Shown here in pieces: positions 16,593-29,688 of a stretch of 64,000 nucleotides of DNA. Within the stretch, counting starts at the first letter, position 1. Each line of letters opens with the position of its first letter. The notes under the pieces are model-generated. The model was not told the origin of the DNA, did not search any database, and saw only the letters and a list, made by a program, of their open reading frames with translations. This DNA comes from Streptomyces sp. NBC_01408 (lineage in GTDB: Bacteria; Actinomycetota; Actinomycetes; Streptomycetales; Streptomycetaceae). The stretch lies in NCBI RefSeq assembly GCF_026340255.1, contig NZ_JAPEPJ010000001.1:3465001-3529000 (forward strand), read 5' to 3'. A program made the translations under genes and the position numbers.

Positions 16593-17575
16593 CGGGGGGC
16601 CTCGTATTCAGGGGTGAGGAGGTCCGCGATGTCCAGGACGTGGTAGCCCCGCATCGAGGGGAGGCAGCTGCCCCGGACCGGGCCGATGGCCGAGGCCCAC
16701 GCGCCCGGGATCGCGGCGGCGCCCGACATCGCACCGGCCAGGGCCCCGGCGACGGCCGCGGTGGTGTCCGCGTCCCGGCCCATGTTGACGGCCGTCAGGA
16801 CCGACCCGGAGAAGTCCCCGCGGCACGCGGCGAAGGCCCCGAACGCCAGGCCCACCGCCTCCGGGGCCAGGTCCGTCCACGGGTAGCCGCCGATGACGAC
16901 CGCCGAGCGGACGGCCCGTTCGCCGCGCGGGGCGGCGGTGACCGCCCGGCGCAGGGAGCGGGCCGTCCAGGAGTCGGACGGGATGACGGACAGGGCCGCC
17001 GAGACGACCGAGGCCGGGGATCCGCCCGCCATCGCCGCGGCGACCCCCGCCGCGACGGCCTGGCCGCCGTAGATGCCCTCCCCGTCGTGGCTGACCGAGC
17101 CGTCGATCGCCACCAGCCGGGCCGCCTCCGCCGGACGGCCCGCGGCGAACACCCCGAAGGGCGCCGCCCGCATGGCGAGACCGTCCGACCACGCGTGGCG
17201 GTGCTGCGCCGAGATGGGGGCCGCGAGGCCGCGGCGGAGGTTCTCCAGGGTGCCGCGCTCGGAGAACCCGGCCCCCCGGAACGGGCCCTCGTCCAGGTCC
17301 GCGATCCAGTGGTGCCACGCCCGCTCCACGTGCGAGACGGTGAGCGCCGAGCCGTGGCGGGCCAGGAGCAGCCCCGAGAAGATCGCGTACTCGGTGTCGT
17401 CCGTGCCCGCCGGGTCCTCCGACACGAAGCCTTCGATGCGGCCCCACTTCGCCCGGATCTCCGACGGCTTCATGTTCTCGGCGGGGGCGCCCAGCGCGTC
17501 ACCCACCGCGAGGCCCAGAAGAGCGCCCCTGGCCCGTTCGAGGAGGACCTGCGGATTGCATGCAATCAGCTCCAT
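16589..17575 (-). CDS. ADP-ribosylglycohydrolase family protein (paralogue 1, operon head)
   Basis: 328 residues, compact DraG fold with no extensions. RARGALLGLAVGDALGAPAE opens the domain; GTDDTEYAIFSGLL and NMGRDADTTAAVAGALAG are textbook dinuclear metal motifs, so this copy should be catalytically competent. The start at 17575 is supported by GGAGAGG seven bases upstream; the frame remains open further but without homology. First gene of the leftward operon, whose promoter should lie in 17576-17822. The downstream paralogue overlaps its stop by 4 bases. Confidence 0.92.
   Translation of the reverse strand: MELIACNPQVLLERARGALLGLAVGDALGAPAENMKPSEIRAKWGRIEGFVSEDPAGTDDTEYAIFSGLLLARHGSALTVSHVERAWHHWIADLDEGPFRGAGFSERGTLENLRRGLAAPISAQHRHAWSDGLAMRAAPFGVFAAGRPAEAARLVAIDGSVSHDGEGIYGGQAVAAGVAAAMAGGSPASVVSAALSVIPSDSWTARSLRRAVTAAPRGERAVRSAVVIGGYPWTDLAPEAVGLAFGAFAACRGDFSGSVLTAVNMGRDADTTAAVAGALAGAMSGAAAIPGAWASAIGPVRGSCLPSMRGYHVLDIADLLTPEYEAPR
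17554..17567. promoter_or_regulatory. Perfect 14-bp palindrome at the operon-head start
   Basis: GATTGCATGCAATC spans codons 3-7 of the first hydrolase gene. Its AT content is unusual for this genome and its position, just downstream of the start, would suit a repressor roadblock or an RNA hairpin. It could also be chance. Confidence 0.3.
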
Positions 17576-17822
17576 GGCGCGCCTCTCCACTTGATGGGAC
17601 TCATCTTGAGCCCTTGGGGGATTTGTGCCATGGCATGTGGTTTGTCGCTCGTCGCGAAACACCCCGCGTACACCGCCGTCACCCGGTCGCCGACCCGCAA
17701 AACCGCAGGTAAGTACGGCCTTCCTTGCTGGCGGGGCCAGAAAATCGTGCGTAGGTTCGAGGTGTTCAGGGGGAGCGGGACGTGTCGCGCCGCCCGTTCG
17801 AGCAAAAGGGGAGATTTGCCGC

Positions 17823-18554
17823 ATGTCCATCATTGACGTCCAAGCGCCGCTGCACACCGCGCACCGTGACAACCACACCCACCGCGATGTCAACGGCGGA
17901 TGGCTGCGCCCGGCGGTCTTCGGCGCCATGGACGGGCTCGTCTCCAACCTGGCCCTGATGACCGGCGTGGCCGGCGGCGCCGTCGCCCCGCACACCGTCG
18001 TGATCACCGGGCTGGCGGGCCTCGCGGCCGGCGCCTTCTCGATGGCGGCCGGCGAGTACACCTCCGTCGCCTCCCAGCGCGAACTGGTCCTCGCCGAACT
18101 TGACATAGAGCGACAGCAGTTGCGCAAGCACCCCGTCGACGAGATGGAGGAGCTCGCCGAGCTCTACGTCTCGCGCGGCGTCGAGCCCGCGCTGGCCCGC
18201 GAGGTCGCCATGCAGCTGTCCCGCGACCCGGAGCAGGCGCTGGAGATCCACGCCCGCGAGGAGCTCGGGATCGACCCCGACGACCTGCCCTCGCCGCTCG
18301 TCGCCGCGGTCTCGTCCTTCGGCTCGTTCGCCCTGGGCGCGCTGCTGCCCGTACTGCCGTACCTGCTCGGCGCCACGTCCCTGTGGCCGGCGGTGCTGCT
18401 CGCGCTGGCCGGGCTCTTCGGCTGCGGGGCCGTCGTCGCCCGGGTCACCGCACGGTCCTGGTGGTACAGCGGCCTGCGGCAGCTCGCGCTGGGTGGCGCG
18501 GCCGCAGGTGTGACGTACATCCTGGGAACCTGGATCGGCGGAGCCATAGGCTGA
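17823..18554 (+). CDS. VIT1/CCC1-family metal transporter
   Basis: 243-residue membrane protein of the vacuolar iron transporter family, expected to move Fe2+ or Mn2+. Signature segments are LRPAVFGAMDGLVSNLALMTG (first TM) and GLAAGAFSMAAGEYTSVASQRE; a charged helical domain with many Glu/His (about 95-150) is followed by three hydrophobic segments to the C-terminus. GGGGAG lies 9 bases before the ATG. It is divergent from the hydrolase operon with a 247-base intergenic region holding both promoters; no other gene is seen in that gap. Confidence 0.9.
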   Translation: MSIIDVQAPLHTAHRDNHTHRDVNGGWLRPAVFGAMDGLVSNLALMTGVAGGAVAPHTVVITGLAGLAAGAFSMAAGEYTSVASQRELVLAELDIERQQLRKHPVDEMEELAELYVSRGVEPALAREVAMQLSRDPEQALEIHAREELGIDPDDLPSPLVAAVSSFGSFALGALLPVLPYLLGATSLWPAVLLALAGLFGCGAVVARVTARSWWYSGLRQLALGGAAAGVTYILGTWIGGAIG

Positions 18555-18611
18555 CCGGGCAGGGAATGAGACACTATGCAGTAGGCAACATAAGTAGTTC
18601 GTTACTCGGCA

Positions 18612-18631
18612 GTTTCGATCGGTTTCGATCG
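18612..18631 (+). promoter_or_regulatory. Tandem 10-bp direct repeat upstream of gltB
   Basis: GTTTCGATCG occurs twice head to tail, exactly one helical turn apart, in the 340-base region between the VIT gene and gltB. This suggests a pair of same-face protein sites. No gene is evident in 18555-18894. Confidence 0.4.
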
Positions 18632-18814
18632 TGTGTCCGCCGGGCATCACTCCAAGGCTCCGGGCAACGATGCCCGCCCTGCACCGGGACCCTCGCCCCG
18701 TGAGGCATCCGCCGTCTCCACCTGCGGATGTCAGCGAAGGTCCCTTCTTTTCTGCCTCGTGCAGTGTCCGCATGCTGGAATGGCGTATCCGCTTCTCGGG
18801 ATTGTCGTCATCAT

Positions 18815-18834
18815 GTAATCTGCACGAAATTTCG
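18815..18834 (+). promoter_or_regulatory. Possible GlnR-like site and palindrome in the gltB leader
   Basis: GTAAT-n6-GAAAT (18815-18830) resembles a GlnR a/b-site pair (GTnAC-n6-GAAAC) with the last base of each half changed, and overlaps the 10-bp palindrome CGAAATTTCG (18825-18834). GlnR is the Streptomyces nitrogen regulator; binding here is only a guess. Confidence 0.3.
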
Positions 18835-18894
18835 CAGAGGGCCAACGTCGTCCCTCGGCTATGCACATATGCCACGACGACGACGGGAGAGCCG

Positions 18895-23488
<4,594 letters not shown>

Positions 23489-23496
<8 letters not shown>

Positions 23497-24949
23497 CCCG
23501 AAGGGCTTCCTCACCACCCCGCGCGAGACCGCCTGCTCCCGTCCTGTGGCTGACCGCCTCAAGGACTGGAACGAGGTCTACGTCCCGGGCTCGCTGCTCC
23601 CGATCATCAGCAAGCAGGCCGGCCGCTGCATGGACTGCGGCATCCCGTTCTGCCACAACGGGTGCCCGCTCGGGAACCTGATCCCCGAGTGGAACGACTT
23701 CTCGTACCGCGAGGACTGGACGGCGGCCTCCGAGCGCCTGCACGCCACGAACAACTTCCCGGAGTTCACGGGCCGCCTGTGCCCGGCCCCGTGCGAGTCG
23801 GCGTGCGTGCTCGGCATCAACCAGCCCGCCGTCACGATCAAGAACGTCGAAGTCTCGATCATCGACAAGGCCTGGGACAACGGCGATGTCACCCCGCAGG
23901 CGCCCGAGCGCCTGTCGGGCAAGACCGCCGCCGTCATCGGCTCCGGCCCGGCCGGTCTGGCCGCCGCCCAGCAGCTGACCCGGGCCGGCCACACCGTGGT
24001 GGTGTACGAGCGCGCGGACCGCATCGGCGGCCTGCTGCGCTACGGCATCCCCGAGTTCAAGATGGAGAAGGTGCACATCAACCGCCGCATCGAGCAGATG
24101 CGCGCGGAGGGCACCAAGTTCCGTACCGGCATCGAGATCGGCCGCGACCTCAGCGCGACCGACCTGCGCAAGCGGTTCGACGCGGTGGTCATCGCGGCGG
24201 GCGCGACGGTCTCCCGCGACCTGCCGGTCCCGGGCCGTGAACTCAAGGGCATCCACTTCGCGATGGAGTACCTCCCCCTCGCGAACAAGGTCCAGGAGGG
24301 CGACTTCATGGCGCCCCCCATCACGGCCGAGGGCAAGCACGTCGTCGTCATCGGCGGCGGTGACACGGGCGCGGACTGCGTGGGCACCGCCCACCGCCAG
24401 GGCGCGGCCTCCGTCACCCAGCTGGAGATCATGCCGAAGCCTTCCGAGGACCGGCCGACCGGCCAGCCGTGGCCGACGTTCCCCATGCTGTACAAGGTCA
24501 CTTCGGCGCACGAGGAGGGCGGCGAGCGGGTCTACTCCGTCTCCACCACCCACTTCGAGGGCGACGAGGACGGCAACGTCCAGGCCCTGCACCTCGTCGA
24601 GGTGGAGTTCGTCGAAGGCAAGCTCGTCCAGAAGCCCGGCACCGAGCGCGTCCTCCCCGCGCAGCTGGTCACCCTGGCGATGGGCTTCACGGGCACGGAC
24701 CAGGAGAACGGCCTGGTCCAGCAGTTCGGCCTCGCGCTCGACGCGCGCGGCAACATCGAGCGCGACGCCTCCTACGCGACCAACGTCGACGGCGTCTACG
24801 TCGCCGGCGACGCGGGCCGCGGCCAGTCGCTCATCGTCTGGGCCATCGCGGAAGGCCGCTCGGCCGCCCGCGGCGTGGACCGCTTCCTGACCGGCAGCAG
24901 CACCCTCCCGTACCCGGTCAAGCCGACGGACCGCTCGCTGACGGTGTAA
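23489..24949 (+). CDS. gltD: Glutamate synthase (NADPH) small subunit
   Basis: Supplies electrons from NADPH to GltB through FAD and 4Fe-4S clusters. 486 residues. N-terminal cluster cysteines lie at [13 protein letters not shown] (47-59) and [10 protein letters not shown] (about 96-105). The FAD Rossmann motif is [15 protein letters not shown] near 150 and the NADPH motif [12 protein letters not shown] near 288. [17 protein letters not shown] is the second FAD motif. Its ATG lies inside the gltB stop region (8-base overlap), ensuring coupling. The repeat hairpin at 25019-25054 follows and probably terminates it. Confidence 0.96.
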
Positions 24950-24962
24950 ACCCGTCACCCCT

Positions 24963-25066
24963 CCCTTCGGGGAGACCCCTCATACGGTCCGTACAACGGA
25001 GTGCGGAACCCTGACACTGCGCCCGCCATGTCCCCGACCAGGGATGGCGGGCGCTGTGGCGTTCAC
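24963..25066. repeat. Interspersed hairpin repeat, copy A
   Basis: 104 bp closely matching the left part of copy C (30071). It contains the perfect 11-bp inverted repeat GCGCCCGCCAT / ATGGCGGGCGC (25019-25029, 25044-25054). Placed between convergent gltD and a GntR gene, it can serve as a two-way terminator. Confidence 0.8.
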
Positions 25067-25068
25067 CG

Positions 25069-25851
25069 TCAGGCCTCGGGCGTGAGCTCGTACCGGAGCT
25101 CGTACAGGTGGCCTGCCTTCACCATGACGGTGGCCTCGACGGGCCGGTCGTCGTCGCCGTACACCGTGCGGAGCGTCCGCAGCACCGGCAAGTCTCCCGG
25201 CAGCCGCAGGGCGGTGTACTGCTCCTGCGTCGCGACCCGGGCGGAGACCCGGTCCACGCTGCGGCGCGGTGGGAAACCGAGTTCGGCCAGGAGGGTCGGC
25301 ATGCCACCCCTGATCCGCCGTTCCTCGGCCAGGGCGGTGCCGTGCGCGATGTCCACGGGGTAGTACGAACTCACCAGCTCCGCAGGCTCGCCGTCGATGC
25401 TGATCAGCTGGCGGCGGCACACCGCCGATCCGCCTACCGGCAGACCGAGGGCGGCGGCGACATCGCCGGTGACGTGCACCTCCTCGACCGACAGCAGCGA
25501 GCTGCGCGCGGCAGACCGTCCTTCCGCCACCTCGGCGAGCCAGGGGTACGGGGCCCCGATCGCCGCCGGGGTGAGTGATCCCGCCGGGCGTACGGTCCGC
25601 TGCCGGGTCTCCCGTACGGTCACCGCCGCGCCCGCGCGCCCGACGGCCAGCCCCTCGTCCTTCAGGAGCTGAACGGACTTCTGGATCGTGGCGTTGGAGG
25701 CGTCGAAGCGGTCCTTCAACCGGGCGGTCGAGGGCAGTTTGGTGCCCGCCGCGAGGTCGCCGCTCATGATCTCGTCGCGGAGATCGGCGGCGATGCGGGC
25801 GTGGAGCGGCCGCGGGTCGACTGCCTCGGCTTCGTGGCTGGGCAAGGTCAT
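25069..25851 (-). CDS. GntR-family regulator with UTRA domain (HutC type)
   Basis: 260 residues. Winged-helix DNA-binding domain at about 15-80 (IAADLRDEIMSGDLAAGTKLPSTARLKDRF read in parts, SNATIQKSVQLLKDEG). UTRA ligand-binding domain at about 105-255, including SSYYPVDIAHGTAL and the terminal LYELRYELTPEA. Effector unknown; HutC-type UTRA domains sense small metabolites. Coupled by ATGA to a UTRA-only gene upstream. Its stop lies 3 bases from repeat copy A. Confidence 0.88.
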   Translation of the reverse strand: MTLPSHEAEAVDPRPLHARIAADLRDEIMSGDLAAGTKLPSTARLKDRFDASNATIQKSVQLLKDEGLAVGRAGAAVTVRETRQRTVRPAGSLTPAAIGAPYPWLAEVAEGRSAARSSLLSVEEVHVTGDVAAALGLPVGGSAVCRRQLISIDGEPAELVSSYYPVDIAHGTALAEERRIRGGMPTLLAELGFPPRRSVDRVSARVATQEQYTALRLPGDLPVLRTLRTVYGDDDRPVEATVMVKAGHLYELRYELTPEA

Positions 25852-26390
25852 CCGATCCTGATCTCGTACCGCAACTGTTGGCGGCCGACGGGCATGACCA
25901 TCACGTCCGCCTGGATGGGGCGGTCCGCCGCGTCATATGTGGTGCGGGCGAGTTGAAGTACCGGTTCGCCCGCCGCGAGGTGGAGCTGTTCGCTCTCTTC
26001 GGCGTCGGGCATCCTCGCTGTCACGCTCTCGACGACCCGCACGCCGACGTGTCCGAGGGCGGCCAGCAGGGTCACGGCGCCACCGCGGATCTTCCCGGTG
26101 CCGGCCAGCGGAGTGCCTGCCGCAATGGCCGCAGGGTAGTAGGTGTCCGTCAACTCGGTTGGCTCGCCGTCGAGTTCGATGATCCTTCGGCGGACCACAA
26201 CCGCAGCTCCAGCCATCAGGCCGAGGGTCAGGGCGACGTCGGCGGGGGCCTCGTCCTCCCCGGAGTGGACGATGCGCTGACTTCCGCGTCGGCCTGCTTC
26301 CTTGGCCTCTTCACTCCACGCGTCCGTGTCCCCGGCGGCCCGTGGAGTCAGGTACGGCATCGACGTACTGGTCCAGCCGCTACTGCTCAC
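25848..26390 (-). CDS. Stand-alone UTRA-domain protein lacking the GntR DNA-binding domain
   Basis: 180 residues, nearly all UTRA domain (IVHSGEDEAPADVALTLGLMAGAAVVVRR in parts, ELTDTYYPAAIAAGTPL, terminal QQLRYEIRIG). The N-terminal 38 residues (SGWTSTSMPYLTPRAAG) are not a winged helix. GTG start with AGGAGG five bases upstream shows the short form is the real gene, not a 5' truncation. It probably partners or modulates the full-length GntR encoded immediately downstream (ATGA overlap); this role is inference. Confidence 0.8.
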   Translation of the reverse strand: MSSSGWTSTSMPYLTPRAAGDTDAWSEEAKEAGRRGSQRIVHSGEDEAPADVALTLGLMAGAAVVVRRRIIELDGEPTELTDTYYPAAIAAGTPLAGTGKIRGGAVTLLAALGHVGVRVVESVTARMPDAEESEQLHLAAGEPVLQLARTTYDAADRPIQADVMVMPVGRQQLRYEIRIG

Positions 26391-26541
26391 GGTGCCTCCT
26401 GCGCGTCCGCTTCCCTCTGCCGTGCTCCACGTTAAGCGACGGCGCTACTCGAACCCACCCTGGGCAAACCTTGCTGCTTTTCGCGAATACCGATACGTTC
26501 TGTGTGGTCTTGGAAGCTCAGCGTTAAGGCGGTGGGGTGGT

Positions 26542-26718
26542 ATGTCTTTGTCCAGGCGGCAACGATTCCCTCGGGCCCGTACTTCGGTGCGCGCGGCTTG
26601 TCAGTTCGTAGGTGACACGCTCGCCGAGTGGGGTGTGACCGAGGGCCGGGACGACATGCGGCTTTGCGCCTCGGAGCTCGCTGCGAACGCCGTTCTGCAC
26701 GGTGTGCCGCAGGGGTGA
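26542..26718 (+). pseudogene. Truncated ATP-binding (HATPase_c_2, anti-sigma-like) gene
   Basis: 58 codons with the start of a Streptomyces serine-kinase-like ATPase: FPRARTSVRAACQFVGDTLAEWG and the N-box MRLCASELAANAVLHGVP, then an early TGA. Full-length members continue about 80 more residues with the G-box. Such ATPases commonly precede XRE/DUF397 pairs in Streptomyces; here the downstream pair is missing and repeat copy B follows. Confidence 0.7.
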
Positions 26719-26736
26719 GTTGAGCGCATGGCGTCG

Positions 26737-26874
26737 CAGCGCCCGTCATGTCCCCGACCAGGGATGGCGGGCGCTGTGGCGTTCCCGCCCCTGGCTCCTT
26801 GTAGTCAACCGTTGTTGCGTTCCGTCGAAGTTCAGGCATGGTGCGGGCTGCGCTTTTTGCAGAGCAAGGGCACT
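26737..26874. repeat. Interspersed hairpin repeat, copy B
   Basis: 138 bp matching the right two thirds of copy C, with the same stem (GCGCCCGTCAT / ATGGCGGGCGC, one mismatch) and ending GAGCAAGGGCACT, the stretch that in copy C leads to the XRE gene. Here it runs straight into the 3' end of a membrane-protein gene. Confidence 0.75.
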
Positions 26875-29485
26875 ACCGCGGCGGGGACTCGCTGCCGGCC
26901 AGACTGCGCCAGACCGCCACGACAATCACCAGCTGGGCGCCGAGGTAGGCAACCTGCGCGGACAGGCCGCGCAGCTGGTAGACCGACAGCAGCAACCCGA
27001 CGCGACTGGGCCAGAGCTTCCTCTCGTCACTGAAGGTCGCCATGTCCATCCAGATACTGGTGAGCGTCAGGACGAGCAGCATGAGCGCGACATGCAGGAA
27101 GACGTAGCCGAGTTCCGTGTCGGTGATCTGGGCGACCAGGGCGCCCACGCAGACAGGGAAGGCGTAGGCGGCGGTCAGACTCAACGCACGCACAGGACTG
27201 CGGCGCCCGGGCAGTAGACGCCACAGTGCCCCCAGGGCCAGGCCCGCACCGGCCCATGCGACCTGCCATGCAAGAAACTTCGCCGCGATCTCCGGCAGCC
27301 CGATGAGGTCCTGGAACGTGGCCATCTGGGTCCAGGAGTCCTTGAGGTAGCTCAGCCAGACAAGAGCGGCGCTGGCCGGGATCCCGAAGCAGAATGCCAG
27401 GCGCGCGGCATGCCGGGCGTTCTCCCACCAGTGGCCACCGGGTCCCCAGCTGAGGGCGGCGTCCAGCACGGAGATCTGGGCCGGTGGACGACCCCGGCCC
27501 CATCCTGCGAACAGCCATTGATGCAGCTCGTCCAGTTTGTGTTCCAACTCCTCGCGCGTAAGACCCTCTCCGTGTCCACGGTCCAACGAGTACAGTTTAT
27601 GATGCAAGTTGCGGAATTCGTGGGCCTTTGTCAGCAATGCACGTCGGTGTTGCCAGGTACCCAGTCTTCGAATGCGGAACTGTTCTCCCGCTCGGCTCAG
27701 CACGGAATACCGTCGACTGACCGCGACCACGACGTACAGGGAGGCAATGAGCATCAGGAGCCAGATACCGAACAGCACATTGGAACCAGCGAACTCGACC
27801 TGCCTCAACCCCACGGCAAGGGCGAAGACCGCGACTGTCAGCAGAAGATCGGCATCGGCCGGCCCCAACGAGAGCGCTTCGTTCTTGCCGTCGGGCTGAG
27901 CCCGCCGGGCCTCGATACGGATGTGCAGCAGCGCGACGAGCGCGATGCCTGTCAGGAGCCACGCATAGGCGTAGGCCCATGTGAGGCCGATGTATGCGAA
28001 CTGCCTCAGAAAATCGCTCCGTACGCCATCGAGGGCAGTCCCGGTTTGATCACTGAGCCAATTGGCGCGCCTCCAATTGCGCTGATACGCCAACCAAGAG
28101 GAAGCGGGCAGGGCCGCTGCGACCACTGCCAGCAGGGCTCCCGAAGCCACGACGCAGCGGACCGGTGCCTTGTCCCACGTCGCGCTCCAGGACTTCCGGA
28201 CCATGTATCCCTCCCGCGCGAAGCGCCACGCCCATGCCGCCATGGCAGCAAGCCACAACCACAGCGTCGCCAGTCCCAGCAGCGCGAGCCCGAAGACACC
28301 GGAAGTGGCCTGGGGCGTTCCCAGTGTCAGATCTGCCCTCAGGCTGAAGGGCCGAGGCGCCAGGACCAGTAACGAGCCGAACACGGCCACGGCTGAAGCA
28401 GTCGCAGTCACGGCCCAGACCTGACGGCGTTGGACGCCCTTGCAATCGATGGGTTCCTCGGCTCCGGGCTTCTGCTCGGCGGGGGAGGACGCGATGCGAC
28501 ACCATGGACGGGCGGCGAGGAGCAGAGCCAGCCCCGCTGCGATGCTGATGAGGTAGCGCCACGACGGGGTGACGAGTTCAGGCGAATCCACGAGCAGCAG
28601 ACGCAGCATCAGGGCTACCGCCGCGCTGAGTACGGCCCACAGCAGAACCACCCGTGCAGGGCCGCCCATGGGCCCATCGCCCACCCTTACGACACGCCAC
28701 CACCACCCCCGCGCGTTCTGCCCCGGCGGCGAGGCACGGAGCACGGCCACCGCGATCACCGCCGAGGTGAACACCCACCATGAGGCGACACCTGCCCGGC
28801 CCAGAGACCACCATCTCTCGCCCACGTTGAAGGAGCGCTGCCAGGGTGGATCCACATCGACCCGCACAAACAGGGCTTTCGGCTCGGCCCACACCAGACG
28901 GACCGAGTCAGCAGACGATACCGGGGGAAAAATATTATCGGCTTCGAGCCCATTCAATTTCACTTCAATGCGCTCCCATTGCGCATGCTCCAGCGTCTTC
29001 GGCGGCCGGAGAGCAACGTGCCAGTTCCGTCCCCCCTCATCGATCCCGATCCTCCACGGTCCGAGCAGAAATCCTTTGGCCTGCTCGATCCATGCGAACG
29101 CCCCATATTTCACGGTGACCCAGTTGCCCCCCACAGTTACCTGCGGGTGGTGGAGGCGCCACTCACGATTACGTGGGTCCGGGACTTTGTCGTCTCCACG
29201 TAGCAGGCAGCGCATGGCCATCCGGTATCCGGCAGATTTCTCAGTGAGTGCCAGATCTTTTGCGAGAGGCCACTCCTTTGAAACATTGACGGTCAAATTG
29301 GAGAGCACCTGAGCATAAATACGGTCATGGTAGTCGAAATCAATTTCGGCAACCACGCCGCTGGCCTTCAGTTTTCCCACCTCACAGGCGTCACGGTCCG
29401 CTCCGTGCGCCTCGGCCGCCACCCCTACCCACCCCGTCATGGCCACGATCAGCAACGGCAGCAGGCACCACCACCGGGCCTTCAC
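26873..29485 (-). CDS. Large polytopic membrane protein of unknown function
   Basis: 870 residues from a GTG at 29485 (CGAGG five bases upstream; the frame stays open to 29584). A signal-like segment (ARWWCLLPLLIVAMTGWVG) is followed by an extracytoplasmic region of about 190 residues. Then come about 13 hydrophobic segments, interrupted by a cytoplasmic-looking basic loop near residues 610-690 (EFRNLHHKLYSLDRGHGEG). I do not recognise the family; a DUF6185-type actinobacterial membrane protein is possible. Codon bias supports a real gene, though its local GC is lower than the core genes, suggesting transfer. The TAG stop is formed at the edge of repeat copy B, so the original C-terminus may have been lost. 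Confidence 0.75.
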   Translation of the reverse strand: MKARWWCLLPLLIVAMTGWVGVAAEAHGADRDACEVGKLKASGVVAEIDFDYHDRIYAQVLSNLTVNVSKEWPLAKDLALTEKSAGYRMAMRCLLRGDDKVPDPRNREWRLHHPQVTVGGNWVTVKYGAFAWIEQAKGFLLGPWRIGIDEGGRNWHVALRPPKTLEHAQWERIEVKLNGLEADNIFPPVSSADSVRLVWAEPKALFVRVDVDPPWQRSFNVGERWWSLGRAGVASWWVFTSAVIAVAVLRASPPGQNARGWWWRVVRVGDGPMGGPARVVLLWAVLSAAVALMLRLLLVDSPELVTPSWRYLISIAAGLALLLAARPWCRIASSPAEQKPGAEEPIDCKGVQRRQVWAVTATASAVAVFGSLLVLAPRPFSLRADLTLGTPQATSGVFGLALLGLATLWLWLAAMAAWAWRFAREGYMVRKSWSATWDKAPVRCVVASGALLAVVAAALPASSWLAYQRNWRRANWLSDQTGTALDGVRSDFLRQFAYIGLTWAYAYAWLLTGIALVALLHIRIEARRAQPDGKNEALSLGPADADLLLTVAVFALAVGLRQVEFAGSNVLFGIWLLMLIASLYVVVAVSRRYSVLSRAGEQFRIRRLGTWQHRRALLTKAHEFRNLHHKLYSLDRGHGEGLTREELEHKLDELHQWLFAGWGRGRPPAQISVLDAALSWGPGGHWWENARHAARLAFCFGIPASAALVWLSYLKDSWTQMATFQDLIGLPEIAAKFLAWQVAWAGAGLALGALWRLLPGRRSPVRALSLTAAYAFPVCVGALVAQITDTELGYVFLHVALMLLVLTLTSIWMDMATFSDERKLWPSRVGLLLSVYQLRGLSAQVAYLGAQLVIVVAVWRSLAGSESPPR

Positions 29486-29688
29486 GATTGCCTCGACGAG
29501 GACACCATTCCGCCCGCTCTCTCCCGGCTGCACATCCACACGTAAGCGTGAGGCGTGTTCCGTCGGGCGTAGACACGCAGCCACCGGCCGGTACCCACCC
29601 TCTTGGACGCCGCCACCCGGATTGCAGAAGAATAGTCGGCGATCAATGATGGAGTGGAGGTATCCCCAATTGCTGCACGGGACATGTC

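Noticed and set aside
15039..16646. Glycine-rich plus-strand frame opposite the third hydrolase
   Set aside because: Gly-rich protein is the reverse reading of the Pro/Ala linker and of the GGGGCC hexamers; the hydrolase domain on the minus strand explains the region.
18555..18894. Glutamine riboswitch upstream of gltB
   Set aside because: No recognisable riboswitch core was found; only short repeats and a palindrome are visible.
29391..29688. Small frames between the large membrane protein and the 125-aa gene
   Set aside because: They lack ribosome-binding sites and coding bias, and partly overlap the membrane protein's signal peptide region.
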